Source: CAYUYM01 sp964449305 (GTDB taxonomy: Bacteria > Bacteroidota > Ignavibacteria > SZUA-365 > CAYQST01). From it: a stretch of DNA of 14,815 bases. The stretch's first letter is position 1. Every line of letters begins with the position of its first letter. Below the pieces are notes generated by a model. The model saw only the letters and a program-made list of their open reading frames with translations. It ran no database searches and was not told the origin of the DNA. This document shows, piece after piece, positions 1 through 7,497 of this stretch. A program made the position numbers and the translations under genes. The DNA lies in NCBI GenBank assembly GCA_964449305.1, contig CAYUYM010000079.1, positions 1 through 14,815 on the forward strand, in the 5' to 3' direction.

Positions 1-160
1 CATCGATCCCACCGACCACGGCCCCGCCGGCGGATGACATGCCGACAAGCCGTGCGTTCTCGCCCAGGTCCTGTGCCCTGGCCGGGCTGGCAGCACATGC
101 AAGCAGTCCGATCAGCACCATGGCGGCCATGGGGGCGAGCGGGAGACAACGGGGGGACAT
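1..160 (-). CDS. N-terminus of an exported protein, probable outer-membrane barrel (partial)
   Basis: Only the first 53 codons are in the window; the gene runs off the left edge. It starts at an ATG (160-158) one base after the TGA of the upstream lipoprotein gene, in the arrangement TGACATG, so translation is probably coupled. The protein begins with a classic Sec signal peptide: an Arg at residue 4, a hydrophobic core around residues 11-23, and an ARA|QD signal peptidase I site at about residue 29. The mature N-terminus carries the pattern ARLVGMSSAGGAVVGGID. This resembles the 'AR-x-x-GM-x-x-A...' start of several outer-membrane barrel families (PorV/PorQ/UPF0164-like and DUF5723-like), in which a conserved 'NPA' follows soon after. 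That family placement is inference from a short stretch; export to the envelope is well supported. Confidence 0.7.
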   Translation of the reverse strand, partial: MSPRCLPLAPMAAMVLIGLLACAASPARAQDLGENARLVGMSSAGGAVVGGID

Positions 161-161
161 G

Positions 162-2183
162 TCAGTGGCTGACGATCGTGGATTGCACCTTCACCGTGGC
201 GTGGGCGCGGACCGTCACGTGATCCGTGGAGCGGAACGACACGGGGCCCGGGGAGGGGGTCTTGAGGTTCACCCTGAGCCGGAGCCAGCGGCCATCAAGG
301 AGCTTGCGGAAATCCTCCTGCGTCAGCTCGATCTCCGTGCGCTGCCGCGTGGGTGTCGACACGTTGCCGTTTCCATCCACACCCGCCGCGGTGATGTCGA
401 TCGCGTCACCCGTCCGCGTCGTGAGCTCCACAAGCGTGCGATGAGAGGCGTCACAGATCACCGGCTCGATGACGACGCCGGCGGGGAGGTGGTTTTCAAG
501 GTCGAAGGTGATGGATCCGCCAAGCATGTCGTTCATGCGTCTCCTGGTGGTCTCGTCCAGCGTGAACGCCGTGGTGTCCACCACCGAGGCGGCATTGATG
601 CGGATGTGCATGGGGATCTCCACGTCGAGCTCGGCGGTGATTGAGTCTGAGGAGGTGATGACCCCGGAGACGTGGTCCGGATTGACGACAAGGCGGCCGC
701 TGAAGCCGAGGCGGTCGGGGAAATCGGTGGAGAAGGTGTTGAGGAAGGCGACCACTTCGGCACGATCGAAAGTGATGTCGGTGCGGGCATTGCCGCCAAG
801 CATGCTGCGTGGCACGGAGATCCCGGCGCTCCTGCCCGTGCGGGAATTGCTGCCGTGGAGGCTTCCGTCCTGCAGCTCGACGGGGAAGATGGTCCCATTC
901 GAGAGTCGCACGGTGATGCGGGCATCGGTGAACTCGATGTCGCCCCGGAGCTTGGAGGTCACCTCGAAGTCGATGTCCTGCACCTGATCGATGACCACAT
1001 CCCTGGGCGCGATCACCCCCACCATGCGCTCCATGAGCATTTCATGCAGGTGGGCATGCACCGACACGCGGTCCGTGCCCGCCAGCATCACCATGCGGTC
1101 GATGGCGGGATCGGTGACCACGGTCACCGTGTAGTCGAGGAAGCGCCCTGCGCGGGGATGGATGGTGCATCCGGCGAGATTCATCGTGACGGGCATGCTG
1201 CCCTGTGCGGGGATGGCGATGGTGCGCGACACCGGGGTGCCGTTGTCGGTGAGGCCCGGAACATCGATGGTGACGCGCGTGCCGATGCGCAGATCGGAAA
1301 GGAGGAAGAGGTCGAGTTGTCCCTGGCGGATGCGCCCCTCCTGCACCTCGAAGCCGGATCCATGCGTCACGTCGAGCGTCTCGTTCCACGTGATGGTCTG
1401 CGCGGGGAGATACCCGGTGGCTTCACGCACACGTGTTTCGAGGATGGATCCCGTCACATTGATCCCCATCGCCCCCGTGAGGTTGACCGGCAGACCGCCT
1501 GTCCCGGGGGTTGCGAGATGGAGCTTCAGGGACATCGCGCCGCTGAAGGTGAGACCGTCGACACGCAGGAGGGGAAGCGTCCTGCGGGAGAAGGGTTCCA
1601 AGCGTCCATCAATCGGGACCTCCATGATGCGCTTGCCGGTGCCATCAAGCAGTTCCGCTGGTGTCGGGAAGGTGACGGCGAAGGGGAGGGTGTTCTCGAT
1701 GGTGAACTGCACCGTTCCGGTTTCGTAGGTGATGCTGCTGAAGAAGCGCGTGTTGTCGAGCGGGATGGAGATGCCATCGGTGGAGGTGAACGGGATCACC
1801 GCCAGGGGGCCCTCGTGCAGGGTGGGGAAGACGTCACGGAGCTGGAAGCTCTTTGTGCAGAGTGTCGGGATGTCGAACACGAGTCCGCCCAGGCGCCGCT
1901 CGGCGTCGTAGGTCGTGTTTCCAAGCGTGATCTGGTCGCCGATGGCGATGCTCCGGATCGGCACCGTTTTGCGCAGGATCAGGAGGTTGCCTGCATCATG
2001 TGTGATCTTCAGTGCGCCATCGTCCTCCAGGAGATCCTCCAGGGTGTAGGTCTCGGCTGAAAGCGGCACGTTCACATTCACATCCCACACCGGTTGCACC
2101 GGGGTGAGCGGGTCGGAGCATGCGCAGAGCGCGAGAGCGCAGGCAAGGGCGATGATGGGTGGAAACAGAGGGATGCGTGACAC
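162..2183 (-). CDS. Large secreted lipoprotein of unknown function with LEA-like/Ig-like repeats
   Basis: I do not recognise this protein. I chose the GTG at 2183 because it gives a compact lipoprotein signal: a short n-region with one Arg, a hydrophobic stretch, then LCAC followed by SD, with the lipidated Cys at residue 22. An AAAGG lies 11 bases upstream. An in-frame ATG at 2234 and a GTG at 2255 would add 17 or 24 residues and an odd charged leader. The mature part of about 650 residues is rich in beta-strand-like alternation, lacks membrane segments, and has no enzyme motif I can see. Three segments share a 'hydrophobic strand, N-x-x-x-P/F-x-V' pattern: FTIENTLPFAVTF (about 160-172), ITVRLSNGTIFPVEL (about 423-437) and ITFDLENHLPAGVVI (about 558-572). 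This suggests repeated Ig-like or LEA14-like sandwiches. The exported protein at 160-1 is translationally coupled to it, so the two probably form an envelope pair. Confidence 0.75.
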   Translation of the reverse strand: MSRIPLFPPIIALACALALCACSDPLTPVQPVWDVNVNVPLSAETYTLEDLLEDDGALKITHDAGNLLILRKTVPIRSIAIGDQITLGNTTYDAERRLGGLVFDIPTLCTKSFQLRDVFPTLHEGPLAVIPFTSTDGISIPLDNTRFFSSITYETGTVQFTIENTLPFAVTFPTPAELLDGTGKRIMEVPIDGRLEPFSRRTLPLLRVDGLTFSGAMSLKLHLATPGTGGLPVNLTGAMGINVTGSILETRVREATGYLPAQTITWNETLDVTHGSGFEVQEGRIRQGQLDLFLLSDLRIGTRVTIDVPGLTDNGTPVSRTIAIPAQGSMPVTMNLAGCTIHPRAGRFLDYTVTVVTDPAIDRMVMLAGTDRVSVHAHLHEMLMERMVGVIAPRDVVIDQVQDIDFEVTSKLRGDIEFTDARITVRLSNGTIFPVELQDGSLHGSNSRTGRSAGISVPRSMLGGNARTDITFDRAEVVAFLNTFSTDFPDRLGFSGRLVVNPDHVSGVITSSDSITAELDVEIPMHIRINAASVVDTTAFTLDETTRRRMNDMLGGSITFDLENHLPAGVVIEPVICDASHRTLVELTTRTGDAIDITAAGVDGNGNVSTPTRQRTEIELTQEDFRKLLDGRWLRLRVNLKTPSPGPVSFRSTDHVTVRAHATVKVQSTIVSH

Positions 2184-2337
2184 AGCGCGTGGAGCCTTTG
2201 GGTGGAATGATGGCCTGCTCCCGGCCAATATCATGCACAACCCGGAAATTCCCACGGTTGAAGCGATTAATCTTTTGTAAGTCTGATTCCGTGGATCCGG
2301 ATGCCACGCATGTCGGGTGCCGGTGTCTCGTTGTCAA

Positions 2338-2369
2338 GTTGGAGTTTGAAGCGGGTTTTGATACCTTTG
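2338..2369 (+). promoter_or_regulatory. Bacteroidota-type promoter for ymdB-folD
   Basis: GTTG at 2338-2341 is followed after 20 bp by TACCTTTG at 2362-2369. The second element is a perfect match to the -7 box TAnnTTTG used by the primary sigma factor of Bacteroidota, and the spacing fits the known 19-21 bp. Transcription would begin near 2375, leaving a leader of about 30 bases before the ymdB ATG at 2405. This agrees with that start codon and argues against a longer ORF from 2159. Confidence 0.55.
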
Positions 2370-2404
2370 AGTTCGGTTTTCCCACAGTTTTCCTCTACTT
2401 CTGT

Positions 2405-3211
2405 ATGTCATCAACACTGCACGTGCTTTTCATAGGCGATATCGTCGGCAACGCGGGCATGGACCTCGTCGCGAATCTCCTGCCATCGTTCATCGACCGC
2501 TGGAAGGCCGATTGCGTCATCGTCAACGGGGAGAATGCACAGGAGGGGAAGAGCATCTCCGCAGCCCAGGTGGCCCGGCTCCTGGAGTTGGGCGTGCATG
2601 TCATCACCTCGGGCAACCACATCTGGGAGAACTGGCACATCCAGAAGCTGCTCTCGGAGGAGCCGCGCCTGCTGCGCCCGGCCAACTACCCCCGTGAGAA
2701 CGCCGGCCGCGGCTACGCCATCGTCGACCTCGGCACACGCGGGAAGGTGGCCGTGGTGAACATCCAGGGGCGGACGTTCATGAACCCGATCGACTGTCCC
2801 TTCCGCGCCATGGACTGGGCGCTCGACCGCATCCGCGGCGAGGCGTCCGCCATCATCGTGGATTTCCATGCCGAGGCCACGGCCGAGAAGATCGCCATGG
2901 CCCATCATCTCGACGGGCGTGTCGCTGCGCTCGTGGGCACGCATACGCATGTCCAGACGGCCGATGCCCGCATTCTCCCCGGCGGCACGGCCACCATCAC
3001 CGATGTCGGCATGACCGGCCCCTACGATTCCGTGGTCGGCATGCGCAAAGACATCGCCATCCGCCGTTTCACACGGCAGACCCCCTTCAAGTTCGAGATG
3101 GCCACCGGCGACATGCACATCGCCGGCGTCCACATCGGTATCGACATGAATTCCGGTCGAGCCGTAGCCATCGATCCCTTCATTTATCCGGAACTCAATC
3201 CCCATGAGTAA
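2405..3211 (+). CDS. ymdB: YmdB-type metallophosphoesterase (TIGR00282 family; predicted 2',3'-cyclic nucleotide phosphodiesterase)
   Basis: This 268-residue protein matches the usual length of the YmdB/TIGR00282 family, dimetal phosphodiesterases that hydrolyse 2',3'-cAMP in Bacillus and influence RNA turnover and biofilm behaviour there. All expected metal ligands are visible: D12 in FIGDIVG, E43 and N44 in NGENAQEG, N71 and H72 in SGNHIWEN, H155 in DFHAEAT, and H180 and H182 in GTHTHVQT. The TDVGMTGPYDSVVGM region near residues 199-213 is also a family signature. The ATG at 2405 is preceded by a pyrimidine-rich stretch with no Shine-Dalgarno, but it sits about 30 bases after a good promoter. 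The last codons overlap the folD start by 8 bp, so the two are one transcription unit. It is a cytoplasmic enzyme; its substrate in this organism is unknown. Confidence 0.93.
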   Translation: MSSTLHVLFIGDIVGNAGMDLVANLLPSFIDRWKADCVIVNGENAQEGKSISAAQVARLLELGVHVITSGNHIWENWHIQKLLSEEPRLLRPANYPRENAGRGYAIVDLGTRGKVAVVNIQGRTFMNPIDCPFRAMDWALDRIRGEASAIIVDFHAEATAEKIAMAHHLDGRVAALVGTHTHVQTADARILPGGTATITDVGMTGPYDSVVGMRKDIAIRRFTRQTPFKFEMATGDMHIAGVHIGIDMNSGRAVAIDPFIYPELNPHE

Positions 3212-4097
3212 CATCATTGACGGCGCCCTGATCGCCTCCGAGATCAGGGAGGAAATTCGCCAGAAGACGGAGATTCTGAAGGAGCGCACCGACACCGTGC
3301 CCGGCCTCGCCTTTCTGCTGGTCGGCGACAACTCCGCGTCTCGCTCCTATGTCCGCTCCAAGGAGAAGGCCTGCACCCAGTGCGGCTTTCACTCCACCAC
3401 CATCACGCTTCCGGCCGACACCCCGATCGGTGACATCCTGGAACAGATCGACAAGTGGAACATCGATCCCGACATCCACGGCATCCTCGTCCAGCTCCCG
3501 CTGCCGCGGCCGCAGGATGAGGCGCGCGTCATCGGTGCCATCACCCCCCGCAAGGATGTGGACGGCTTCCACCCGGTGAACATCGGCAGGCTTGTGTCGG
3601 GTGAACCGTCCTTCGTCCCCTGCACCCCGGCCGGCATCCACGAGCTGATCATCCGCTCCCGCATCGAGACGCGGGGCCGCCATGTGGTGGTGATCGGGCG
3701 GTCCAACATCGTCGGCAAGCCCATCGCCAACATGCTCATGCAGAAACGCCCGCACGCCGACGCCATCGTCACCATGGTGCACAGCGCCGCCCCGGACATC
3801 TCCATCTACACACGACAGGCCGACATCCTCATCGCGGCCATGGGGCGGCCGGAGGCCATCACCGCCGACATGGTGAAGGATGGCGTGGTGGTGATCGACG
3901 TGGGCATCAACCATGTGGATGATCCCACGCGGCCAAAGGGCTACCGCCTCGTGGGCGACGTGGCCTACGACCAGGTGGCGCCGAAGGCCTCGCACATCAC
4001 CCCCGTGCCAGGAGGCGTGGGCCCGATGACCATCGCGATGCTGATGAAAGCGACGTATCATGCCGCCATGGCTGCGGCCGGCCTCGAAAGCCGCTGA
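3204..4097 (+). CDS. folD: Bifunctional methylenetetrahydrofolate dehydrogenase/cyclohydrolase FolD
   Basis: FolD interconverts 5,10-methylene-THF, 5,10-methenyl-THF and 10-formyl-THF in the cytoplasm, supplying one-carbon units for purines and formyl-Met. At 297 residues it is the normal length. Signature segments are in order: SYVRSKEKAC with Y49 and catalytic K53, GILVQLPLP with Q97, KDVDGFHPVN with D120, PCTPAGI (140-145), the Rossmann loop GRSNIVGKP (165-173), DVGIN (232-236) and the C-terminal PVPGGVGPMTIAML (267-280). Y49, K53, Q97 and D120 align with E. coli Y50, K54, Q98 and D121, so the protein should be active for both reactions. The ATG lies inside the 3' end of ymdB (8 bp overlap), implying coupled translation. 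ald follows after 63 bp with no clear terminator between them. Confidence 0.97.
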   Translation: MSNIIDGALIASEIREEIRQKTEILKERTDTVPGLAFLLVGDNSASRSYVRSKEKACTQCGFHSTTITLPADTPIGDILEQIDKWNIDPDIHGILVQLPLPRPQDEARVIGAITPRKDVDGFHPVNIGRLVSGEPSFVPCTPAGIHELIIRSRIETRGRHVVVIGRSNIVGKPIANMLMQKRPHADAIVTMVHSAAPDISIYTRQADILIAAMGRPEAITADMVKDGVVVIDVGINHVDDPTRPKGYRLVGDVAYDQVAPKASHITPVPGGVGPMTIAMLMKATYHAAMAAAGLESR

Positions 4098-4151
4098 TCG
4101 GCTCCCCGCGATCTGACTACGACAACCGCAATCGAACCACTACGAATCCCC

Positions 4152-4156
4152 GGAGG
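4152..4156 (+). promoter_or_regulatory. Shine-Dalgarno of ald
   Basis: GGAGG lies 4 bases before the ATG at 4161. It is the strongest ribosome binding site in the window and fixes the ald start. The 63-bp gap after folD holds no TAnnTTTG-type promoter, so ald may be read from the upstream promoter. Confidence 0.8.
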
Positions 4157-4160
4157 AATC

Positions 4161-5273
4161 ATGGTCATTGGAATTCTCAAGGAACGCTTTCAGGATGAAC
4201 AGCGCGTCGCTCTTTCGCCCTTCGGTGTGGAGGTGCTCACCCAGGCAGGCGCCCAGGTGATCATCGAACATGAGGCGGGGAACAACGCCCGCTTCACCGA
4301 TGAACAGTATCAGCATGCCGGTGGCACCATCGCCTACTCCCCTGGAGAGGTGGTGGGTCGCTCGAATCTGGTCATGAAGGTGATGCCTCCCCGCAGGGAG
4401 GAATGGGAACAGCTCCAGGAGGGACAGACACTGCTTTCCTTTCTCCACCTCGGCGTTGCTCAGCAGGACTTCATCCAACATCTCCTTGACAACAAGGTGA
4501 CGGCCATCGGCCTCGAGCTGCTTCGCGCCTCCGACGGCACGTATCCCATCCTGCGCCTCATGAGTGAAATCTCCGGCCAGATGGCTGCACAGGTGGGGCA
4601 GCGCTGGCTGCGCAGCGATCAGGGTGGTCGCGGGGTCATGCTCGGCGGGCTTGCCGGTGTCGCCCCCGCGTGCGTCGTCATCCTCGGTGTCGGATCGGCC
4701 GGCTTCTCCGCCGCCCAGGCCTGCCTCGGCCTCGGCGCCCAGGTCATCCTCCTCGACAACGACCTCAACCGCCTCCGCTATGCCGAGCAACGCTTCGACA
4801 AGCGCGTCACCACCGTTGTCGCCTCGCCATCCAACCTCCGCCGTGGCGCGGAGATCGCCGACGTCTTCATCGGTGCCATCTCCATCAACGATGCCTCTGC
4901 GCACCAGATCGTGACCGAGGACATGGTGAAGACGATGAAACCCGGCGCGGTGATCATCGACATCTCCATCAACCAGGGCGGCTGTGTCGCAACCTCACGC
5001 CCCACAACCATCCTCGATCCGGTGTTCACCAAGCACAATGTGATCCATTATTGCGTGCCCAACATGCCGTCCCTCGTGGCCCGTTCCGCCACCTACGCGC
5101 TCACCAACGGGATCCTGATGTATCAGGACGAGATCCTCGGCCTCGAATCTCACCGTGCCAACACCATGGCCTCGCTCAAGTGCGGCATGGTCACCGACAA
5201 CGGAGTGGCCCGCCATTCCATTCTGACGGACAATTACGGCATTCCGGTGTCGAAGAACGACTGTTGTCAATAA
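4161..5273 (+). CDS. ald: Alanine dehydrogenase family protein (Asn at catalytic Asp position)
   Basis: Family members carry out NAD-dependent, reversible deamination of L-alanine to pyruvate and ammonia. At 370 residues the length is typical. R15 (EQRVAL), K73 (LVMKVMPP) and H96 (LLSFLHLG) correspond to the pyruvate/alanine-binding and catalytic residues R15, K75 and H96 of the M. tuberculosis enzyme. The NAD-binding loop GVGSAG follows GLAGVAPA at about 172-185. The C-terminal blocks GGCVATSRPTT, HYCVPNMPS and ATYALTNGIL are diagnostic. In the block that normally reads VDQGG the sequence is INQGG: codon AAC at 4971-4973 gives N271, at the position of catalytic Asp270. Everything else looks intact, so either activity is altered, or this is a subfamily where Asn is tolerated, or the substrate differs. 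The CoA-transferase gene starts 31 bp downstream, probably in the same transcript. Confidence 0.88.
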   Translation: MVIGILKERFQDEQRVALSPFGVEVLTQAGAQVIIEHEAGNNARFTDEQYQHAGGTIAYSPGEVVGRSNLVMKVMPPRREEWEQLQEGQTLLSFLHLGVAQQDFIQHLLDNKVTAIGLELLRASDGTYPILRLMSEISGQMAAQVGQRWLRSDQGGRGVMLGGLAGVAPACVVILGVGSAGFSAAQACLGLGAQVILLDNDLNRLRYAEQRFDKRVTTVVASPSNLRRGAEIADVFIGAISINDASAHQIVTEDMVKTMKPGAVIIDISINQGGCVATSRPTTILDPVFTKHNVIHYCVPNMPSLVARSATYALTNGILMYQDEILGLESHRANTMASLKCGMVTDNGVARHSILTDNYGIPVSKNDCCQ

Positions 5274-5304
5274 GCACATTTCCACACACTGAACGGGATA
5301 TACC

Positions 5305-6615
5305 ATGAACTGGCAGGCCAGCTACAGAAAGAAACTCACCACCGCCGAGAATGCGGTCCAGGTCATCAAATCCGGGGACTACGTCTGGGTCCATCCGGGC
5401 TGCTCGAATCCGGGCACACTTGTCAAGGCCATGGTGGCGCGAGCGCCCGAGCTCACGAACGTCACCATCGGGCACATCCTCGCCGTGGGGCCGGCGGAAT
5501 ACACTGCACCGGAGATGCAGGGGCACTTCCGCCACAGCGCCTTCTTTGTCGGTCACAACGTGCGTGAGGCCGTGCAGAACGGTCGCGCGGATTTCATCCC
5601 CATCTATCTCCATGAGATTGCCGCCCTCTTCCAGCGCGGCGTCCAGCCGGTGGATGTGGCCCTCGTCCATCTCTCCCCACCCGACGAGCATGGCTTCTGC
5701 AGCTTTGGCGTGACCCTCGACGTGACAAAGAACGCCTGCGAGGTTGCCAGGATCATTGTCGCCCAGGTCAATCCCCGCATGCCGCGTGTGCTGGGTGACA
5801 ACTTCATCCATGTCAACCAGCTCGACTACATCGTCGAGGTCGACGAGCCGCTCACCGAGCTGCCGATGACGGTGGTGGACAATGAGAAGGAGGCGGAGAT
5901 CACGATGAAGATCGGCGCCTACATCGCCGACATGATCGAGGACGAATCCACACTGCAGCTCGGCATCGGGGCCATCCCGGACGCGGTGCTCTCCTTCCTC
6001 GACAACAAGCGCAACCTCGGCATCCATACCGAGATGTTCAGTGATGGCGTGATCGGGCTCGTGGAGAAGGGGGTCATCACCAACACGAAGAAATCCCTGC
6101 ACAAGGGCAAGATCGTTGCCGCCTTCGTCTTCGGGGCGCGGCCCACGTTCGACTACATCGACAACAATCCCCTCGTGGAATTCCACCCGACGCCCTACGT
6201 CAACGATCCCTTCGTCATCGCCCAGCATCGGAAGATGGTCGCCATCAACTCGGCCCTCCAGGTCGACATCAGCGGCCAGGTGTGCGCCGACTCCATCGGT
6301 CCGCGCATCTATTCCGGTTTCGGCGGGCAGGTGGACTTCATCCGTGGCGCTTCGCGCTCCGATGGGGGCAAGCCCATCATCGCCCTCCCCTCCACGGCCA
6401 AGGACGACACCATCTCGCGCATCGCGCCCTTCCTGGCGCAGGGCGCCGGCGTGACGACGAACCGCGCCGACGTGCACTACGTGGTCACTGAATATGGCGT
6501 GGCTTCGCTCTTCGGCAAGACACTGCGGCAGCGCGTCAACGAGCTCATCCAGATCGCGCACCCAAACTTCCGGGACGAACTCCGCAGCTACGCAAAGAAG
6601 CACAATTACCTGTAA
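5305..6615 (+). CDS. Acetyl-CoA hydrolase/transferase family protein (4-hydroxybutyrate CoA-transferase-like)
   Basis: This 436-residue protein has the length and motifs of the Cat1/AbfT branch of class I CoA-transferases. These move CoA between an acyl-CoA and a free acid through a glutamyl-CoA thioester. The catalytic Glu is E243 in LGIHTEMFSDG. The oxyanion-hole/CoA-binding loop is LQLGIGAIPDAV (218-228), and the C-terminal block includes YSGFGGQVDFIRGA (336-349), LPSTA (361-365) and VVTEYGVASL (393-402). The intact Glu supports a CoA-transferase or hydrolase, but donor and acceptor (acetate, butyrate, 4-hydroxybutyrate, succinate) cannot be read from the sequence. A weak GGGA lies 6 bases before the ATG. 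It follows ald by 31 bp. Together the two could serve amino-acid catabolism or fermentative energy conservation, which is inference. Confidence 0.92.
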   Translation: MNWQASYRKKLTTAENAVQVIKSGDYVWVHPGCSNPGTLVKAMVARAPELTNVTIGHILAVGPAEYTAPEMQGHFRHSAFFVGHNVREAVQNGRADFIPIYLHEIAALFQRGVQPVDVALVHLSPPDEHGFCSFGVTLDVTKNACEVARIIVAQVNPRMPRVLGDNFIHVNQLDYIVEVDEPLTELPMTVVDNEKEAEITMKIGAYIADMIEDESTLQLGIGAIPDAVLSFLDNKRNLGIHTEMFSDGVIGLVEKGVITNTKKSLHKGKIVAAFVFGARPTFDYIDNNPLVEFHPTPYVNDPFVIAQHRKMVAINSALQVDISGQVCADSIGPRIYSGFGGQVDFIRGASRSDGGKPIIALPSTAKDDTISRIAPFLAQGAGVTTNRADVHYVVTEYGVASLFGKTLRQRVNELIQIAHPNFRDELRSYAKKHNYL

Positions 6616-6708
6616 CCCGCGCTGTCCTGCCGGCATCATCCCACAGTGATGAACCATCCGTCGCTGGCCTGCGTTGAAGGATGATGAGTCACATCCTCCG
6701 ATTCCAAC

Positions 6709-6712
6709 AAGG
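6709..6712 (+). promoter_or_regulatory. Shine-Dalgarno deciding the GTG start of the barrel gene
   Basis: AAGG lies 6 bases before a GTG at 6719. The protein from this GTG begins directly with a signal peptide, while the upstream in-frame TTG at 6674 would add 15 polar residues in front of it. The GTG is therefore the better start. Confidence 0.6.
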
Positions 6713-6718
6713 TTCATC

Positions 6719-7492
6719 GTGAATGCTCGCATCTTTCTTCTCCTTGCTCTTCTTTCCGGCCTCTGTTCGGAAGGGTGGGCGCAATGGCGGATGGAGCCGG
6801 CAATGCCGGCTCCGTCCGTGCTCAATCCAACACCGCGCGACTTCTGGGTCGGCCCCCAGGCCGGTCTCGCAATGACCACCCACTCGGGGGGCTTCCTGAC
6901 ACCGCTTTGTCGGTGTGAGTTTGCCGACGGGACGGGGAAGGGCTTCATCGCCGGTGTCGAGCTGGGCTACACCCTGTCCCGTGTGGTCGCCGTCGCGGTG
7001 AAGGTGCTCTACCAGGATCTTCGCGGCGACTACTCCAACACGGTCACACTGCCCACACTCGTGGTTGGTGAACCGGAACGGGTGCCAGTCGCATTCCAGC
7101 GGGATCTGAAGCTCGGGCTCTCGTATCTGTCCATCAACCCCATGCTCCAGTTGCACCCATTGTGGGGGTTCTACGTGCAGGCGGGGCCGGCCTTTGGCAT
7201 CAGGACGAAGTCCAGCTACTCCTACACCATGCGGCCGATCGATCCCGCATACACGTATCTGGCCGATGGATCGAGCGTGGCCGAGATCCTCGAAGATTCG
7301 GGCGAACTCGACGGGGCGAAATCGACACGCCTCGATGTCCGTGTCGGGGCGGGCTACAATCTGCCGTTGAGCAAATACGTCTTCCTTGCACCGGAAGTCA
7401 CCTACAATCTCCCCGTTTCCACCATCGCCGCCGACGACGACTGGAAGGTGTCCGCCATCCAGGTCGCTGCCGTCCTGAAAATCTTCTTCTGA
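6719..7492 (+). CDS. Outer-membrane beta-barrel protein
   Basis: The protein has 257 residues from the GTG start. Residues 1-21 form a Sec signal peptide (MNARIFLLLALLSGL, then a cleavage site GWA|QW). The mature region alternates hydrophobic and polar residues in a series of strands rich in Gly, Tyr and Phe, such as WVGPQAGLAMTTHSG, GVELGYTLSRVVAVAVKV, FYVQAGPAFGI and RVGAGYNLPL. It ends in KIFF, a terminal aromatic typical of the recognition signal of BAM-inserted barrels. This fits the small 'outer membrane beta-barrel' families (PF13568/PF13505 type). A CRC cysteine pair sits near residues 61-63. The OmpA-domain lipoprotein starts 5 bp after its stop, so the two are probably made together and may interact. 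No promoter of the TAnnTTTG type is visible in the 103 bp upstream. Function beyond outer-membrane location is unknown. Confidence 0.85.
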   Translation: MNARIFLLLALLSGLCSEGWAQWRMEPAMPAPSVLNPTPRDFWVGPQAGLAMTTHSGGFLTPLCRCEFADGTGKGFIAGVELGYTLSRVVAVAVKVLYQDLRGDYSNTVTLPTLVVGEPERVPVAFQRDLKLGLSYLSINPMLQLHPLWGFYVQAGPAFGIRTKSSYSYTMRPIDPAYTYLADGSSVAEILEDSGELDGAKSTRLDVRVGAGYNLPLSKYVFLAPEVTYNLPVSTIAADDDWKVSAIQVAAVLKIFF

Positions 7493-7497
7493 TCACC

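Noticed and set aside
672..2060. Long open frame on the plus strand opposite the lipoprotein gene
   Set aside because: It is an antisense shadow in GC-rich DNA: Arg/His/Gly/Asp-rich composition, no recognisable motif, and fully inside a better gene with a signal peptide.
1996..2385. 129-codon minus-strand frame overlapping the lipoprotein start
   Set aside because: It has no motif and overlaps the coding region of the lipoprotein in another frame.
2159..2404. Upstream in-frame extension of ymdB
   Set aside because: The family's N-terminus (LHVLFIGDIVG) begins just after the ATG at 2405, and the predicted promoter lies inside the extension.
6679..6697. AGGATG/CATCCT inverted repeat before the barrel gene as a terminator
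   Set aside because: The stem is only 6 bp with no T-run after it; it could be chance and does not support a terminator call.
5191..6948. 585-codon open frame on the minus strand opposite the CoA-transferase
   Set aside because: The opposite frame has complete CoA-transferase motifs; this one is low-complexity and has no family features.
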